From NCBI GenBank assembly GCA_049472395.1, contig JBLIRR010000042.1, positions 1 to 53,982 of the forward strand: 53,982 bases of DNA. Direction: 5' to 3'. The DNA comes from JBLIRR01 sp049472395 (lineage in GTDB: Bacteria > SZUA-182 > DTGQ01 > JBLIRR01). The translations under genes and the position numbers were made by a program. The notes beneath the pieces were generated by a model. It saw only the letters and a program-made list of their open reading frames with translations, did no database searches and was not told where the DNA came from. Shown here in pieces: positions 17,526 through 25,956 of this stretch. Numbering within the stretch: position 1 is the first letter of the stretch; every line of letters starts with the position of its first letter.

Positions 17526-19871
17526 ATGGAAAAAAGCAGGACATATTTCAATTTTTTTGTCACGATGATCATCCTCTTTATAAGCTCCACAGCCATGGCA
17601 GGGCAGATAGGCTCCATCTGGCATTCTCCCGCATTTAGCACCCAGCCTCATGTACTTCCTGCCCAAAGTCTTACCACGGGAGATATATTGGTAGATAATT
17701 TTGAATATTGGGATAGTCCTTATAATCATGGTTGGCTCCAGGCAACGCCACCTTACCCTGTTCATGGATTTGGAATAGGCTATTCTGTCAATTTTGAAAC
17801 TATTGTTGATTATAGAGAGGGTAGTCGTGTTATGAATGCCTTCCGACCTTCCTCCGAGTTCCTCCTGAGCACTGAGTATGAAAAGTATTTTGTCACCAAA
17901 TTTCTGGAAAGTCCCCCCACCTCTTCCAATCCGCACTATCATTCCGGGATTTCCCTCGATCAGAATTCACCGGACCGAACGGCCATACTCAGCTTCAAAT
18001 TTTGGGCTCCGATGGGTATCGAACTGTGGGATATTTTTGAATTTCACGTTCATGGGACTACGCTCGGAGAAGATGGCATTTCCGGCACGGGTGATGACAA
18101 ATCCTTCGTTATCCAGATACGCCCCCTTGATCAGCCCTATAGCAATGATATTGACAGAGGCGTATCCGGAGACAATATGGGAGATAATTATGCCAGCTTG
18201 CACCAGGCAGGATCTGCGACTACCCCCATGGTTATCCAGGTTGATATCGGAAGAAATTATAACAGTGATACCTGGCAGGTTATCTGGCTCGATCTTAACG
18301 AGATCAATGAAAAAGCTCACAGCGGGACTGTCCCCACAGGGTGGGAACTTGGACAGGCTACCCATGTGAGAGCTGGTGGCCCACAGTTTCGTCTCGATGA
18401 TATAATCTTTCGGAAGAAGGATTACCCCAAGCTCTGGCCCCCGGATCTTATCGAAATTGGGCCTCGATATGCGCAACTTTACGAATCCCTCCGTTTTTTG
18501 TTTATGGCTGCGTATCAGTCTGATGGGGAGATAGCCCAAATAAGCGATCTTCTCCTCGACTCCGCTAATTTCATTACCGATAGGGAGAAAATCATTGAAA
18601 CATGGATTGAGGATAGTAGGGTAGGTGGCATCATTCAAATGGATCCGAATTACCTTGATCCTAATCATGCACGCTATGGCCATCCCGAACCCTATTACTC
18701 TGAAGTTTTCGGAAGAGATTTTATTATTGATACCACCCTGCCCCTCTTTGCTGATCGAGAGCTGAGGATAGGCGGTGTTAAGGCAGCTTCTTTGCGTATG
18801 CAGGCCCTGGGCTGGAAGGCGTCAGTAGGCGGTTATGGGGAGAAGGGAGTTCGGACGCTCCTGCTGGATCCTCTGCCCATCAACCCCTATGATGGTATGC
18901 CAACCTATATCATTTTGTATTACTATTCGGGCTTTAAGGCTATCCATTCGGAAAAGAGATTTCCCTCTCCCTCATTCGGTTTAGCCCAATATGGATCCAA
19001 AGAGTCTTTTATCCTTGAGTCTGCCATGTGGAATGCAAATTTCAGTGTCTGGCCAAATATTGCGTATATGGATTTTACTCCACAGGTTCTTGAGAATTAT
19101 ATCATCACGTTGGAGGTGACCAATGGGATTGCCACGGATCTGGAAACATTTCCCCTCTGTGTGGTTAATTATCCTGTTGAAAATTATGCCCCTTCGGTTC
19201 AACGCCTTATCTGTGCTACGCTCTTTACCCCATGGGAGTATAATGAATGCATCATCTTATTTTCAGATCCGGACTGTCTAATCTTCTCCCTCGCCCAGTT
19301 TGAGGGCAGGATACCTGCGACCGATCATTTACCCGCTCTTGCCGGGAATAAAATCAGGGATGATCAGGACCAGTTTGTCTTTACGATGACCATAAATGGT
19401 CTGCCCAATTACCAGTATGGCCCATGGGTTGAGACTATCATAGATCCCTATAGCGGCTTAACCTCTTTGATTCCAAAATTTGAGAGTACTCTGCATACCG
19501 TGGTCACGTGCACCGATAACCGTGGAGGAATCTCCCAGGGTTCTCGGCCCATCTTTATAGTGGATAAAGGTACCTGGTTTAATCATGCTCCTCTGGCTGT
19601 GGGCAATCCTAAAAAACCACAGGTTGCCAGGGCAGGAGAGGAGTTTTTCATCACTGCCCCTTATATGATGGTTATCGAACCTGACGGAGAGCCCCTGTAT
19701 GCTTCATGTAATATTGGCGCTATTGGGAAAAAAGCTGATGGGACATTTATATGGACGTTGCATACTGATTTCCCGGGAGTCTATGATGTAGAGCTTTTCT
19801 TCTATGATTCAAGAGGTGCCTCTACTGTCAGTCGATTCCCCGTTGATGTTATCCCATGGTGGTCTGAGTAG
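17526..19871 (+). CDS. large exported protein of unknown function
   Basis: 781 residues with a signal peptide (about 1-26, ending SSTAMAG). The N-terminal half reads as a beta-sandwich, possibly a carbohydrate-binding or concanavalin-like fold (ILVDNFEYWDSPYNHGW, RLDDIIFRKKDYP). A middle region contains charged helical segments, and the C-terminal 200 residues look like two Ig/cadherin-like beta domains (FIVDKGTWFNHAPLAV, VYDVELFFYDSRG). No catalytic motif is recognisable. The start has AAAAAGGAG 6-7 nt upstream. It stands alone, 317 bp after the response regulator. A role in binding extracellular polymer is only a guess. Confidence 0.6.
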   Translation: MEKSRTYFNFFVTMIILFISSTAMAGQIGSIWHSPAFSTQPHVLPAQSLTTGDILVDNFEYWDSPYNHGWLQATPPYPVHGFGIGYSVNFETIVDYREGSRVMNAFRPSSEFLLSTEYEKYFVTKFLESPPTSSNPHYHSGISLDQNSPDRTAILSFKFWAPMGIELWDIFEFHVHGTTLGEDGISGTGDDKSFVIQIRPLDQPYSNDIDRGVSGDNMGDNYASLHQAGSATTPMVIQVDIGRNYNSDTWQVIWLDLNEINEKAHSGTVPTGWELGQATHVRAGGPQFRLDDIIFRKKDYPKLWPPDLIEIGPRYAQLYESLRFLFMAAYQSDGEIAQISDLLLDSANFITDREKIIETWIEDSRVGGIIQMDPNYLDPNHARYGHPEPYYSEVFGRDFIIDTTLPLFADRELRIGGVKAASLRMQALGWKASVGGYGEKGVRTLLLDPLPINPYDGMPTYIILYYYSGFKAIHSEKRFPSPSFGLAQYGSKESFILESAMWNANFSVWPNIAYMDFTPQVLENYIITLEVTNGIATDLETFPLCVVNYPVENYAPSVQRLICATLFTPWEYNECIILFSDPDCLIFSLAQFEGRIPATDHLPALAGNKIRDDQDQFVFTMTINGLPNYQYGPWVETIIDPYSGLTSLIPKFESTLHTVVTCTDNRGGISQGSRPIFIVDKGTWFNHAPLAVGNPKKPQVARAGEEFFITAPYMMVIEPDGEPLYASCNIGAIGKKADGTFIWTLHTDFPGVYDVELFFYDSRGASTVSRFPVDVIPWWSE

Positions 19872-20113
19872 GGGGCAAAAAGTCAGAAAAAACAATCCCC
19901 ATATCTATTCCTTATGATATGACGTAGCTGCGAGCTTCCGGTTTCATCTGACCTCATAAGATGAGAGTATCGTAGAAAGAAATCAGAAAAAAGGCGAATT
20001 ATAATATTTACTAGTAATTATGCCTTATGTTATAAAAGTTAAAATGTCGTTGTGAATTAGAAATAACTTAAGAAAAAAGGGGCGATTACAATTTTCGCGA
20101 TAAGGATACATCA

Positions 20114-20311
20114 ATGGGATCGCGTGTGAGGGCTATTTCACAGACAATTGGGATTATGATATCACCGGCATCGCTGATAATGTTTGGAAATAATATAGGC
20201 ATGTGGTGTGTATCATTTCTAGCTGGTATTATATTAGCAATGATAGCGCTCACTTTTACCGCCATAAGCTATGGAAAAGCCTGGGCCCTATTCCCTGCCC
20301 AGGAAAATTGA
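20114..20311 (+). pseudogene. amino-acid permease (APC)-like N-terminal fragment
   Basis: 65 codons encode two hydrophobic helices with the look of TM1-TM2 of an APC-family transporter (ISQTIGIMISPASLIMFGNN, then FTAISYGKAWALFPAQE). A real permease has about 12 helices and 450 residues, and nothing in the next bases continues it. An AAGGAT site precedes ATG. It is probably a remnant, though a short two-helix membrane protein cannot be excluded. It lies 57 bp ahead of the multihaem cytochrome gene. Confidence 0.4.
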
Positions 20312-20368
20312 CAAAACAGAAAGAGATTATTATTAGAAAAAGTCTCAAGAAGCTGGAAGGATTGTAAT

Positions 20369-21394
20369 GTGACAAGGAAGAATATACTATCTTTTATTGT
20401 GACATTGACATGTGGCGCAGCTCTCCTCATTACAGTGAATTCTTATGCACAAAGTCCAGAGGGTGATGAAAAAAAGGGGACGGCTTTAAACCCTACCAAT
20501 CTTTATGGTGCTGATGAAAAAGGTATGTTTTATTCGGATCCTGTAACGTGGATTAGAAATAATTACAATATTTTAATTTTCGATTCAACATACTCAATTC
20601 GGGCACAAGTCTTTGATCAAAACGGATATACAATGAATGAGACAATACATTATGATGTACCCGGCAGGTTCAGACAGAGGGGTAATATGGTGCTTTTTAA
20701 CTCTGTTTATAAGTGTCAGAGAGCCACTGTTGAAAGACCTCGAGCTATTTTTAATAGTGCCAATAGAATAAACATCCAGGCAGGGGGTGTACGCCAGACG
20801 ATTATTGTTCATGTTGCTCCCATAAGGTGCGATAGCTTTGAGTGCCATCCACTCAATCCACCACGCCATGTTTTGGAAAAAAAGTCTAATGACGGAGTAC
20901 AAAGCAGATGCGACAGGTGCCATGATTTAGCTATTAAGATTCACCCCTTGCATTATAAAAAGGTTGCAAATGACGGCACTGGTTGCTTCAAATGTCATCC
21001 TCAAAGTGGGTGTCAAATAGGTCTCAACTTTGAAGATGCTTATAATCCTCATAGAAATAAGACATGTATTGATTGTCATGGCACGCTCTACGATTCCGTT
21101 AATGGTTCATTCAGAGCAAAGGGCCAAAGGGGCTTACCGCGATGCAGCAATTGTCATGGGGAGGAATATGCATATCTTAAAGAAAATACATTTAAGGACG
21201 CGTATGGCCATGGCGGGGTTGCCTGTATCAACTGCCATTCCTCAACATACTTGGGTAACCACACGACTATAGGATATAATTCGTGTGCCACTGCTTGCCA
21301 TACTACGCAACCCTCTGATAATAAAATGGGACCGGATTGCGGTCGATGTCATAATTCATCAGTTGCCCCTCACCAAGTCAAGAGAAATATTTAA
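20369..21394 (+). CDS. exported multihaem cytochrome c (six to eight haems)
   Basis: 341 residues with a signal peptide (about 1-28). The first 130 mature residues are beta-rich and haem-free. The C-terminal half has six canonical CxxCH sites (CDRCH, CFKCH, CIDCH, CSNCH, CINCH, CGRCH) plus two expanded ones, CDSFECH (Cx4CH) and CATACH (Cx3CH). Several extra His can serve as sixth ligands. It should act in the periplasm or on the surface as an electron carrier. The start is GTG with GGAAGG 8 nt upstream. The expanded sites might need a dedicated haem lyase or may not carry haem. Confidence 0.8.
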   Translation: MTRKNILSFIVTLTCGAALLITVNSYAQSPEGDEKKGTALNPTNLYGADEKGMFYSDPVTWIRNNYNILIFDSTYSIRAQVFDQNGYTMNETIHYDVPGRFRQRGNMVLFNSVYKCQRATVERPRAIFNSANRINIQAGGVRQTIIVHVAPIRCDSFECHPLNPPRHVLEKKSNDGVQSRCDRCHDLAIKIHPLHYKKVANDGTGCFKCHPQSGCQIGLNFEDAYNPHRNKTCIDCHGTLYDSVNGSFRAKGQRGLPRCSNCHGEEYAYLKENTFKDAYGHGGVACINCHSSTYLGNHTTIGYNSCATACHTTQPSDNKMGPDCGRCHNSSVAPHQVKRNI

Positions 21395-21523
21395 ATGAAG
21401 GCAGATCTTTGGGACATTGCGCTTATTCCATATTCAAAACAATAATCATTCGTATACATAGTAGGGAGTATCAAAAAAGGTAAATCAAACAAAGAAAAAC
21501 AAAATTTTAACTATACCGATTGT

Positions 21524-21581
21524 AAGCGACTTATAAGGCAACGTAGTGACGGTGATTATGCGTGGAGAATAAGAGTCGCTT
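21524..21581 (+). other. leader hairpin upstream of the Gly/Tyr-rich protein gene
   Basis: AAGCGACTTAT (21524-21534) pairs with ATAAG-AG-TCGCTT (21569-21581): 11 bp with a 2-nt bulge around a 34-nt loop. It lies in the 298-bp gap after the cytochrome gene and may be part of a structured 5' leader or a small RNA. Confidence 0.4.
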
Positions 21582-21591
21582 TCAAAGAACG

Positions 21592-21634
21592 CGTAGGAAG
21601 GGGGTGGTACATGACAGTTTCAGATTATGTATAG
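21592..21634 (+). promoter_or_regulatory. orphan Shine-Dalgarno with 7-codon mini-ORF
   Basis: AGGAAGGGGGTGG is followed by ATG at 21611 and a stop at 21632-21634 (MTVSDYV). The true gene start is 58 nt further on. Third case of this layout in front of an exported protein. Confidence 0.45.
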
Positions 21635-21692
21635 CCTATCTTTAAAACCTTTTAACTAAAATGTAAGAACAAAGGTTCGCGGGAGTAGTATC

Positions 21693-22475
21693 ATGAAACA
21701 CTATAAAGTGGAAGTATTTATAGTCATTTTGTGCAGTGTATGCTTTACTGCCGTGTCATTCTTATCATGCACTATTGTCTATGCACAAGAGGGACCCGAA
21801 ATCGGGCTGCAGATTACCGCAGCACCCTTGGAAGTGAGGGAGGGGGATAATCAGGGGGTAGCTATCATGCCCTATTCCTCCTATTCAAATTATATTTACA
21901 ATCTTCCAACTGAACGAAGAACCCAAGCATGGTACAAGACTGACGTGCAGACTGATCCATATGGTGGCACACAGTCGCAATGGGTCTATGGTCCGGATGT
22001 AGGAATGGGTGAAGCAGGGGCCGGATTATCCTATACAAATCCTTTTACTGGTGCAACTGTCAATTTTTCAACAACAGGGTATGCCATGGGGACCATCGCC
22101 GCACCTATTTATGGAGGAGCAAATAGTGTATTTGGTTTGGGTACTTATGGGCCATTATTGCAAACAGCAGCGACGGGAGCCATCCCTCAAACTGCTCCTA
22201 ACTATGGATGGGCAACGCAAACCTCCCAGGCAGGAAATCTCTTTGGTACTGGCTATAGCTATTCTTATGCCCAACCGAATCTTGCCATGCAGGTCGCAAC
22301 GCAACTCACGCAAAATCCTAATACAAAAACACTCGGCTATGCCCTCCTGGGGCTCTCAATTGCTGAGGCGTTTAATGCCTATGCTTGTTGTGCTTTTCAA
22401 CCATATTACGGCTTTGCCTCCCCCCAATCATATTATGGGTATCCCGGCGCTCGTGGATATGGTAGTTTCTATTAA
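21693..22475 (+). CDS. exported Gly/Tyr/Ala-rich low-complexity protein
   Basis: 260 residues with a long signal peptide (about 1-34, ending IVYAQ). The mature protein is rich in Gly, Tyr, Ala, Gln and Thr. There is little predicted helix except near 205-225 (LGYALLGLSIAEAFNAYACC), and the C-terminal tail is Tyr/Gly-rich (YYGYPGARGYGSFY). Such composition suits a surface or matrix protein. No family is recognised. Its composition resembles the bait region of the macroglobulin. GGGAG lies 8 nt before ATG, and a near-perfect terminator follows. Confidence 0.6.
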   Translation: MKHYKVEVFIVILCSVCFTAVSFLSCTIVYAQEGPEIGLQITAAPLEVREGDNQGVAIMPYSSYSNYIYNLPTERRTQAWYKTDVQTDPYGGTQSQWVYGPDVGMGEAGAGLSYTNPFTGATVNFSTTGYAMGTIAAPIYGGANSVFGLGTYGPLLQTAATGAIPQTAPNYGWATQTSQAGNLFGTGYSYSYAQPNLAMQVATQLTQNPNTKTLGYALLGLSIAEAFNAYACCAFQPYYGFASPQSYYGYPGARGYGSFY

Positions 22476-22528
22476 CCGTGCTGATAGGAATTCATCTTGG
22501 AAGGACACGGTAAAAGAGTCTTTTTCTG

Positions 22529-22570
22529 TAAAGAAGGCCTTCCCATTTTATTGGGAAGGCCTTCTTTACC
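22529..22570 (+). terminator. strong intrinsic terminator
   Basis: Perfect 17-nt arms (22529-22545 and 22552-22568) around a 6-nt loop; T residues fall at the 3' end of the stem. It ends the Gly/Tyr-rich protein gene. Confidence 0.85.
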
Positions 22571-22686
22571 CTCCAGAAAAAATGGCTTAAAATATAAACT
22601 AAATTAATAATTTATAAATCTTTCTTGAGATATAAGTAAATATTTAATATAATTACACATTATATTTTATTTATAAGCAACAATGA

Positions 22687-22890
22687 ATGGAACAATGCCT
22701 CAAAGAGATTCTCTCTGTAAACTCTATAACATTGCCCTTTGTTACCTTTTCGGATCTCAGCAGGAGATCGGTGAGGCTCTCTCAAAAGGGCAAAGGAGTA
22801 AGAGAATATAAGGAAATAGCAGTGGCTCTCGGTAAAAACAGTGTCATTACTGACAAACTATCTCATCAATTGAGGCTCATGGCCGGTTAG
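22687..22890 (+). pseudogene. possible HepT/DUF86-like remnant with nested hairpin
   Basis: The last 28 codons (YKEIAVALGKNSVITDKLSH, then QLRLMAG) resemble the segment of HepT (DUF86) toxins just before their RNxLVH motif, but a TAG follows MAG where that motif should start. The first half is not protein-like. At DNA level TTGCCCTTT (22732-22740) pairs with AAAGGGCAA (22785-22793) and encloses GATCTC/GAGATC (22753-22769), so this part may instead be a structured RNA. The rest of 22571-22978 shows nothing. Confidence 0.3.
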
Positions 22891-22978
22891 TGGTTGTTTG
22901 ATTATATGTAGAGTTCTCTTTCAGCGTTTGCGATCGCGGGAGTTATCATTAAAGTAAAAAAATGGAATAGAGAATGCG

Positions 22979-23347
22979 ATGACAAAAGGTCAAATAGAAG
23001 CTCTTATTGGTGAAGCCATAATAAGGTTTGAAAAAGAATTTATGGGAAGGGGGCCACGCACTGCTAAGACCTATATTATACGGGATATGGTTTTTGTCAG
23101 ACTTACAGGAGTGCTCACTCCCGCTGAAGAACAATTAGCCAAGACAGCAGAAGGGGCTCAATTAATAAAGAAAACGCGCATGCAATTATTAGAAGGAGCG
23201 CGCGTCATGTTGGAAAATATGATTTCAGATATTACCTCTTGTCAGGTAACAAGTATGCACACAGATATAAGCACAAAGACGGGGGAAAGAATTATTGTAT
23301 TCACTCTGAATCAGGATTTGGAAATTAAGTTTACAGGCGAAGGTTAG
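22979..23347 (+). CDS. DUF2294 family protein
   Basis: 122-residue cytoplasmic protein matching the DUF2294 family: EKEFMGRGPRTAKTYIIRDM, then VRLTGVLTPAEEQLAKT, and the C-terminal HTDISTKTGERIIVFTL. The family is common in anaerobes; its biochemical role is unknown to me. The length is normal. The ribosome site is weak. It stands alone between a remnant and a strong terminator. Confidence 0.8.
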   Translation: MTKGQIEALIGEAIIRFEKEFMGRGPRTAKTYIIRDMVFVRLTGVLTPAEEQLAKTAEGAQLIKKTRMQLLEGARVMLENMISDITSCQVTSMHTDISTKTGERIIVFTLNQDLEIKFTGEG

Positions 23348-23428
23348 CTTATAAAACGATTGACTATAATTCTTCGCTACCATATAATTTAATAAGATAA
23401 AATAATAATTTGGAAGACTGAGGCAAGG

Positions 23429-23446
23429 ATCCCAAGTTTTTGGGAT
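23429..23446 (+). other. small hairpin before terminator
   Basis: ATCCCAA (23429-23435) / TTGGGAT (23440-23446) with a 4-nt loop, directly upstream of the larger terminator. It may be part of the same 3' structure. Confidence 0.4.
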
Positions 23447-23457
23447 TGTTGTAGAGT

Positions 23458-23520
23458 AAGCCAACATCAAAGTCTTTTAGTTCATCTAGGGATGAACGGA
23501 AGATGATGTTGGCTTTTTTG
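23458..23520 (+). terminator. nested intrinsic terminator
   Basis: AAGCCAACATC (23458-23468) pairs perfectly with GATGTTGGCTT (23505-23515), followed by T residues. Inside it GTTCATC/GATGAAC (23480-23497) forms a second stem. It ends the DUF2294 gene, and lies 39 bp before the PEPCK-like start. Confidence 0.8.
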
Positions 23521-23558
23521 TTTTAACAGTATTTTTTTAGAAAAAAGGAGGAAGCGCG

Positions 23559-23627
23559 ATGTCTACAATGTATTTAGAAGTATTGGAATCCAAATTGAGT
23601 GAACATAATTATCAAAAATTCTGCCTT
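23559..23627 (+). pseudogene. 5' remnant of a GTP-type PEP carboxykinase gene
   Basis: A textbook ribosome site (AAAAAAGGAGGAAGCGCG) precedes ATG and 23 codons (MSTMYLEVLESKLSEHNYQK...) that look like the N-terminus of GTP-dependent phosphoenolpyruvate carboxykinase. The frame then runs into the antisense 3' end of gdhA and becomes meaningless. The matching C-terminal remnant lies at about 48745-48940 on the same strand. Confidence 0.5.
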
Positions 23628-24956
23628 TTAAACCACCCCTTGCTCAATCATGGCATCAGCTATTTTTACAAATCCCGCTATATTTGCTCCTTTTACATAG
23701 TCGATTTGGTTACCATTTTTTCCATACATTGCACATTGTTCATGTATTTTTATCATTATTTTATGTAATTTTTCTTCCACATCTTCTCTGCTCCATGATA
23801 TTCTCTCGCTGTTCTGTGACATTTCCAAACCACTTGTCGCAACGCCGCCCGCATTGGCAGCCTTCCCCGGTCCATAGAGAATTTCAGCCTCTTGAAAAAT
23901 CTTAATTGCTTGAGGCATGGTCGGCATATTCGCACCTTCCGCCACACAAATACAACCGTTCTTAACGAGTTGTTTAGCATCATCTTCATTTATTTCGTTT
24001 TGCGTTGCCGAAGGAAATGCCACATCACATTTTACCTCCCATGGATATCTTCCCTCAAAATAATCACAACAGTATTCTTTGGCATATTCTTTAATTCGTC
24101 CCCGTTTTCCGTTTTTGAGTTCTTTTACAAAGGCTAACTTTTCCATATCCAATCCATGTTTATCATAGATATACCCATTTGAGTCAGAGAGTGTAACTGG
24201 TTTTGCATTGAGCTGTATTAATTTTTCAGCGGTATACTGAGCAACATTCCCTGACCCGGAAATACTACACACTTTTCCTTCTATTGATTCCAGCCTGGTT
24301 TTAAGCATTTCCTCAGCAAAATAAACGGCACCATAACCCGTTGCCTCGGGCCTGATCAAACTTCCGCCCCAGTTAAGACCTTTACCGGTAAGCACGCCGG
24401 TAAACTCATTACGCAATCTTTTATACTGACCGAATAAAAAGCCTATTTCACGTGCTCCGACCCCTATATCTCCTGCGGGAATATCAGTATTTTCACCAAT
24501 ATGTCGATATAATTCGGTCATAAAGCTTTGACAAAATCTCATCACTTCATTTTCCGATTTATCCTTAGGATCAAAATCCGCCCCCCCTTTACCCCCACCC
24601 ATTGGCAGAGTAGTAAGACTATTTTTAAAAATCTGTTCAAATGCTAAGAATTTTAAAATACTTAAATTGATGCTGGGATGAAACCGAAGCCCCCCTTTAT
24701 AAGGCCCTATTGCACTGTTCATTTCAACGCGAAAACCACGATTGACCTGAATCTCACCTTTATCATCCACCCAAGGAACACGAAACGTAATTATTCTCTC
24801 AGGTTCTACTATACGTTCTAAAATTCTTGCTTTTGCATATTTAGGATGTTCATTGATATAAGGAATTACTGATTCTGCTACTTCTCGGACCGCCTGATGA
24901 AACTCTTTTTGGTCTGGATCTCTTTGGATAACCATTTTCATAAATTGTTCCGGCAC
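23628..24956 (-). CDS. gdhA: NADP-type glutamate dehydrogenase
   Basis: Hexameric class-I glutamate dehydrogenase of 442 residues, catalysing ammonium + 2-oxoglutarate + NAD(P)H to glutamate in the cytoplasm. It aligns along its whole length with E. coli GdhA from memory: PMGGGKGGADFDPKGK-like active-site loop (here PKDKSE), AGDIGVGAREIGF, GKGLNWGGSLIRPEATGYG, nucleotide-binding SGSGNVAQY, and the terminal GANIAGFVKIADAMIEQGVV. The start is GTG at 24956 with AAAGGAG 7 nt upstream; an in-frame upstream extension to 25040 is Lys-rich and unlike the family. It is the third gene behind a sigma-54 promoter, so nitrogen or another signal acting through the adjacent NtrC-type regulator probably controls it. 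Confidence 0.95.
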   Translation of the reverse strand: MPEQFMKMVIQRDPDQKEFHQAVREVAESVIPYINEHPKYAKARILERIVEPERIITFRVPWVDDKGEIQVNRGFRVEMNSAIGPYKGGLRFHPSINLSILKFLAFEQIFKNSLTTLPMGGGKGGADFDPKDKSENEVMRFCQSFMTELYRHIGENTDIPAGDIGVGAREIGFLFGQYKRLRNEFTGVLTGKGLNWGGSLIRPEATGYGAVYFAEEMLKTRLESIEGKVCSISGSGNVAQYTAEKLIQLNAKPVTLSDSNGYIYDKHGLDMEKLAFVKELKNGKRGRIKEYAKEYCCDYFEGRYPWEVKCDVAFPSATQNEINEDDAKQLVKNGCICVAEGANMPTMPQAIKIFQEAEILYGPGKAANAGGVATSGLEMSQNSERISWSREDVEEKLHKIMIKIHEQCAMYGKNGNQIDYVKGANIAGFVKIADAMIEQGVV

Positions 24957-25002
24957 TTTTTTCTCCTTTGCCTTATTACTTTTAAAATTCAATTTATCTT
25001 TT

Positions 25003-25314
25003 TTACCCTTTCTCCACGCATATTTTTTTTGCGCAATCAAGGTAGTGTTTTAAAAGCCATATTTTCTCTAGAAATTCACACCATCCACACCTGGGTTTAA
25101 AATGCCCTCTCTCGGCTTCAGGTAGTATCATAACACCATCCGTCACTGAGCCCTTCAGCTCATTCCATATCTCAGCCCATGTATCATGGGCATCTTGTAT
25201 TATTGAGCCGGTAACGTTTTGCAAATGCCTGAGCTTTTCTTCGGAGGTAATTATTTTACGGGTATTTTCCCCCTCCTTGTTTGTTGTTGAGATGACCTTA
25301 AATTGTCTTGCCAT
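25003..25314 (-). CDS. small protein of unknown family, paralogue 2
   Basis: 103 residues, mostly helical. It shares with its upstream neighbour the layout LRHLQN...QDAHDTWAEIWNELKG...P.CGW.EFLEKIWLLKHYL. Five Cys include CGWC. ATG at 25314 has GGTGAGG 8 nt upstream; an in-frame ATG at 25335 would overlap the previous gene. It is 46 bp before gdhA on the same strand. I do not recognise the family. The shared PxCGWxxF motif and the position suggest a paired or heteromeric cytoplasmic factor linked to the gdhA regulon. Confidence 0.7.
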   Translation of the reverse strand: MARQFKVISTTNKEGENTRKIITSEEKLRHLQNVTGSIIQDAHDTWAEIWNELKGSVTDGVMILPEAERGHFKPRCGWCEFLEKIWLLKHYLDCAKKICVEKG

Positions 25315-25324
25315 GATTGATACC

Positions 25325-25666
25325 TCACCTTTCATCTTCTGACGTTTTATCGATTGAGCCTTTCAAAAGCCTCTGTGTATACTCTATATAGTTTCCAAGG
25401 AGATGAAGCTTTTCCCTAAAATCGTACCATCCGCATGTAGGTATTCGATTATTGGGCTCACTCACACCTTGGAGGATCTCAATACAGCTCCGGGGATCTT
25501 GGCAAGCATCCCAAATCTGTTGCCAAACCTTGGATGCATCATTTAACACACTACAGGCTATGCCGCGGAAATGCCTTAACTGGGCATTAACGCGCTCAAT
25601 TTCTTGTTTAATAAGTTTTTCATTGTTGGTTTGGCTCGCATCTAAAGCTTTAAATGTGTATTTCAT
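25325..25666 (-). CDS. small protein of unknown family, paralogue 1
   Basis: 113 residues, helical. Shared motif with paralogue 2: QLRHFRG...LNDASKVWQQIWDAC...PTCGWYDFREKLHLLGNYI. It is the first gene after the sigma-54 promoter at 25719-25734, giving a leader of about 42 nt. The ribosome site is poor. TGA stops it 11 nt before the next ATG. No known domain is visible and no membrane segment or signal is present. Confidence 0.7.
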   Translation of the reverse strand: MKYTFKALDASQTNNEKLIKQEIERVNAQLRHFRGIACSVLNDASKVWQQIWDACQDPRSCIEILQGVSEPNNRIPTCGWYDFREKLHLLGNYIEYTQRLLKGSIDKTSEDER

Positions 25667-25718
25667 ATTAATAAATGGAAATATTTTTGTGTGATTGAAG
25701 GTTGATTCTTAAGAGTTA

Positions 25719-25734
25719 AGCAAATTGTGTGCCA
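25719..25734 (-). promoter_or_regulatory. sigma-54 (-24/-12) promoter
   Basis: On the minus strand the sequence is TGGCAC-ACAAT-TTGCT, an exact match to the TGGCAC-N5-TTGCW consensus with correct GG/GC spacing. Transcription would begin near 25708, about 42 nt before paralogue 1, and run on through paralogue 2 and gdhA. Confidence 0.85.
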
Positions 25735-25901
25735 CGTTAATTACATATTCGCTATTACTCCATACTTACATCTAAATAATTAAAAATAAAGAGCTAAATT
25801 AGACGGCACACATAATTTTGCCACTAGTTATTCTAAAGCGTGTGGTGGAATAGCACCATGTGGAAAGTAAATTTTTCCTGAAAAAACCGACAAAACCCCA
25901 A

Positions 25902-25927
25902 CAATTTTGCCAACGAGCGGGCAATTG
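25902..25927 (-). promoter_or_regulatory. inverted repeat, candidate activator site or terminator
   Basis: CAATTttGCC (25902-25911) is the inverted partner of GGCAATTG (25920-25927). It sits about 190 bp upstream of the sigma-54 promoter, a usual distance for an enhancer-binding protein site. On the minus strand it is also just after the regulator gene and is followed by T-rich sequence, so a terminator role is possible. The rest of 25667-25956 shows no gene. Confidence 0.5.
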
Positions 25928-25956
25928 GTCAGAGCATGATCATAATTGGTGATAAT

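Noticed and set aside
17967..18683. 238-codon antisense frame inside the large exported protein gene
   Set aside because: Shadow of the real gene, which has a signal peptide and ribosome site.
22009..22590. 193-codon frame overlapping the Gly/Tyr-rich protein gene
   Set aside because: Different frame of a low-complexity gene; runs through the terminator hairpin; no ribosome site.
22687..22890. Intact HepT-like toxin gene
   Set aside because: Only a short segment resembles the family and the diagnostic RNxLVH motif is absent after an early stop; no antitoxin gene adjoins.
24957..25040. N-terminal extension of glutamate dehydrogenase
   Set aside because: Lys-rich and absent from the family, while GTG at 24956 has a good ribosome site and gives the normal length.
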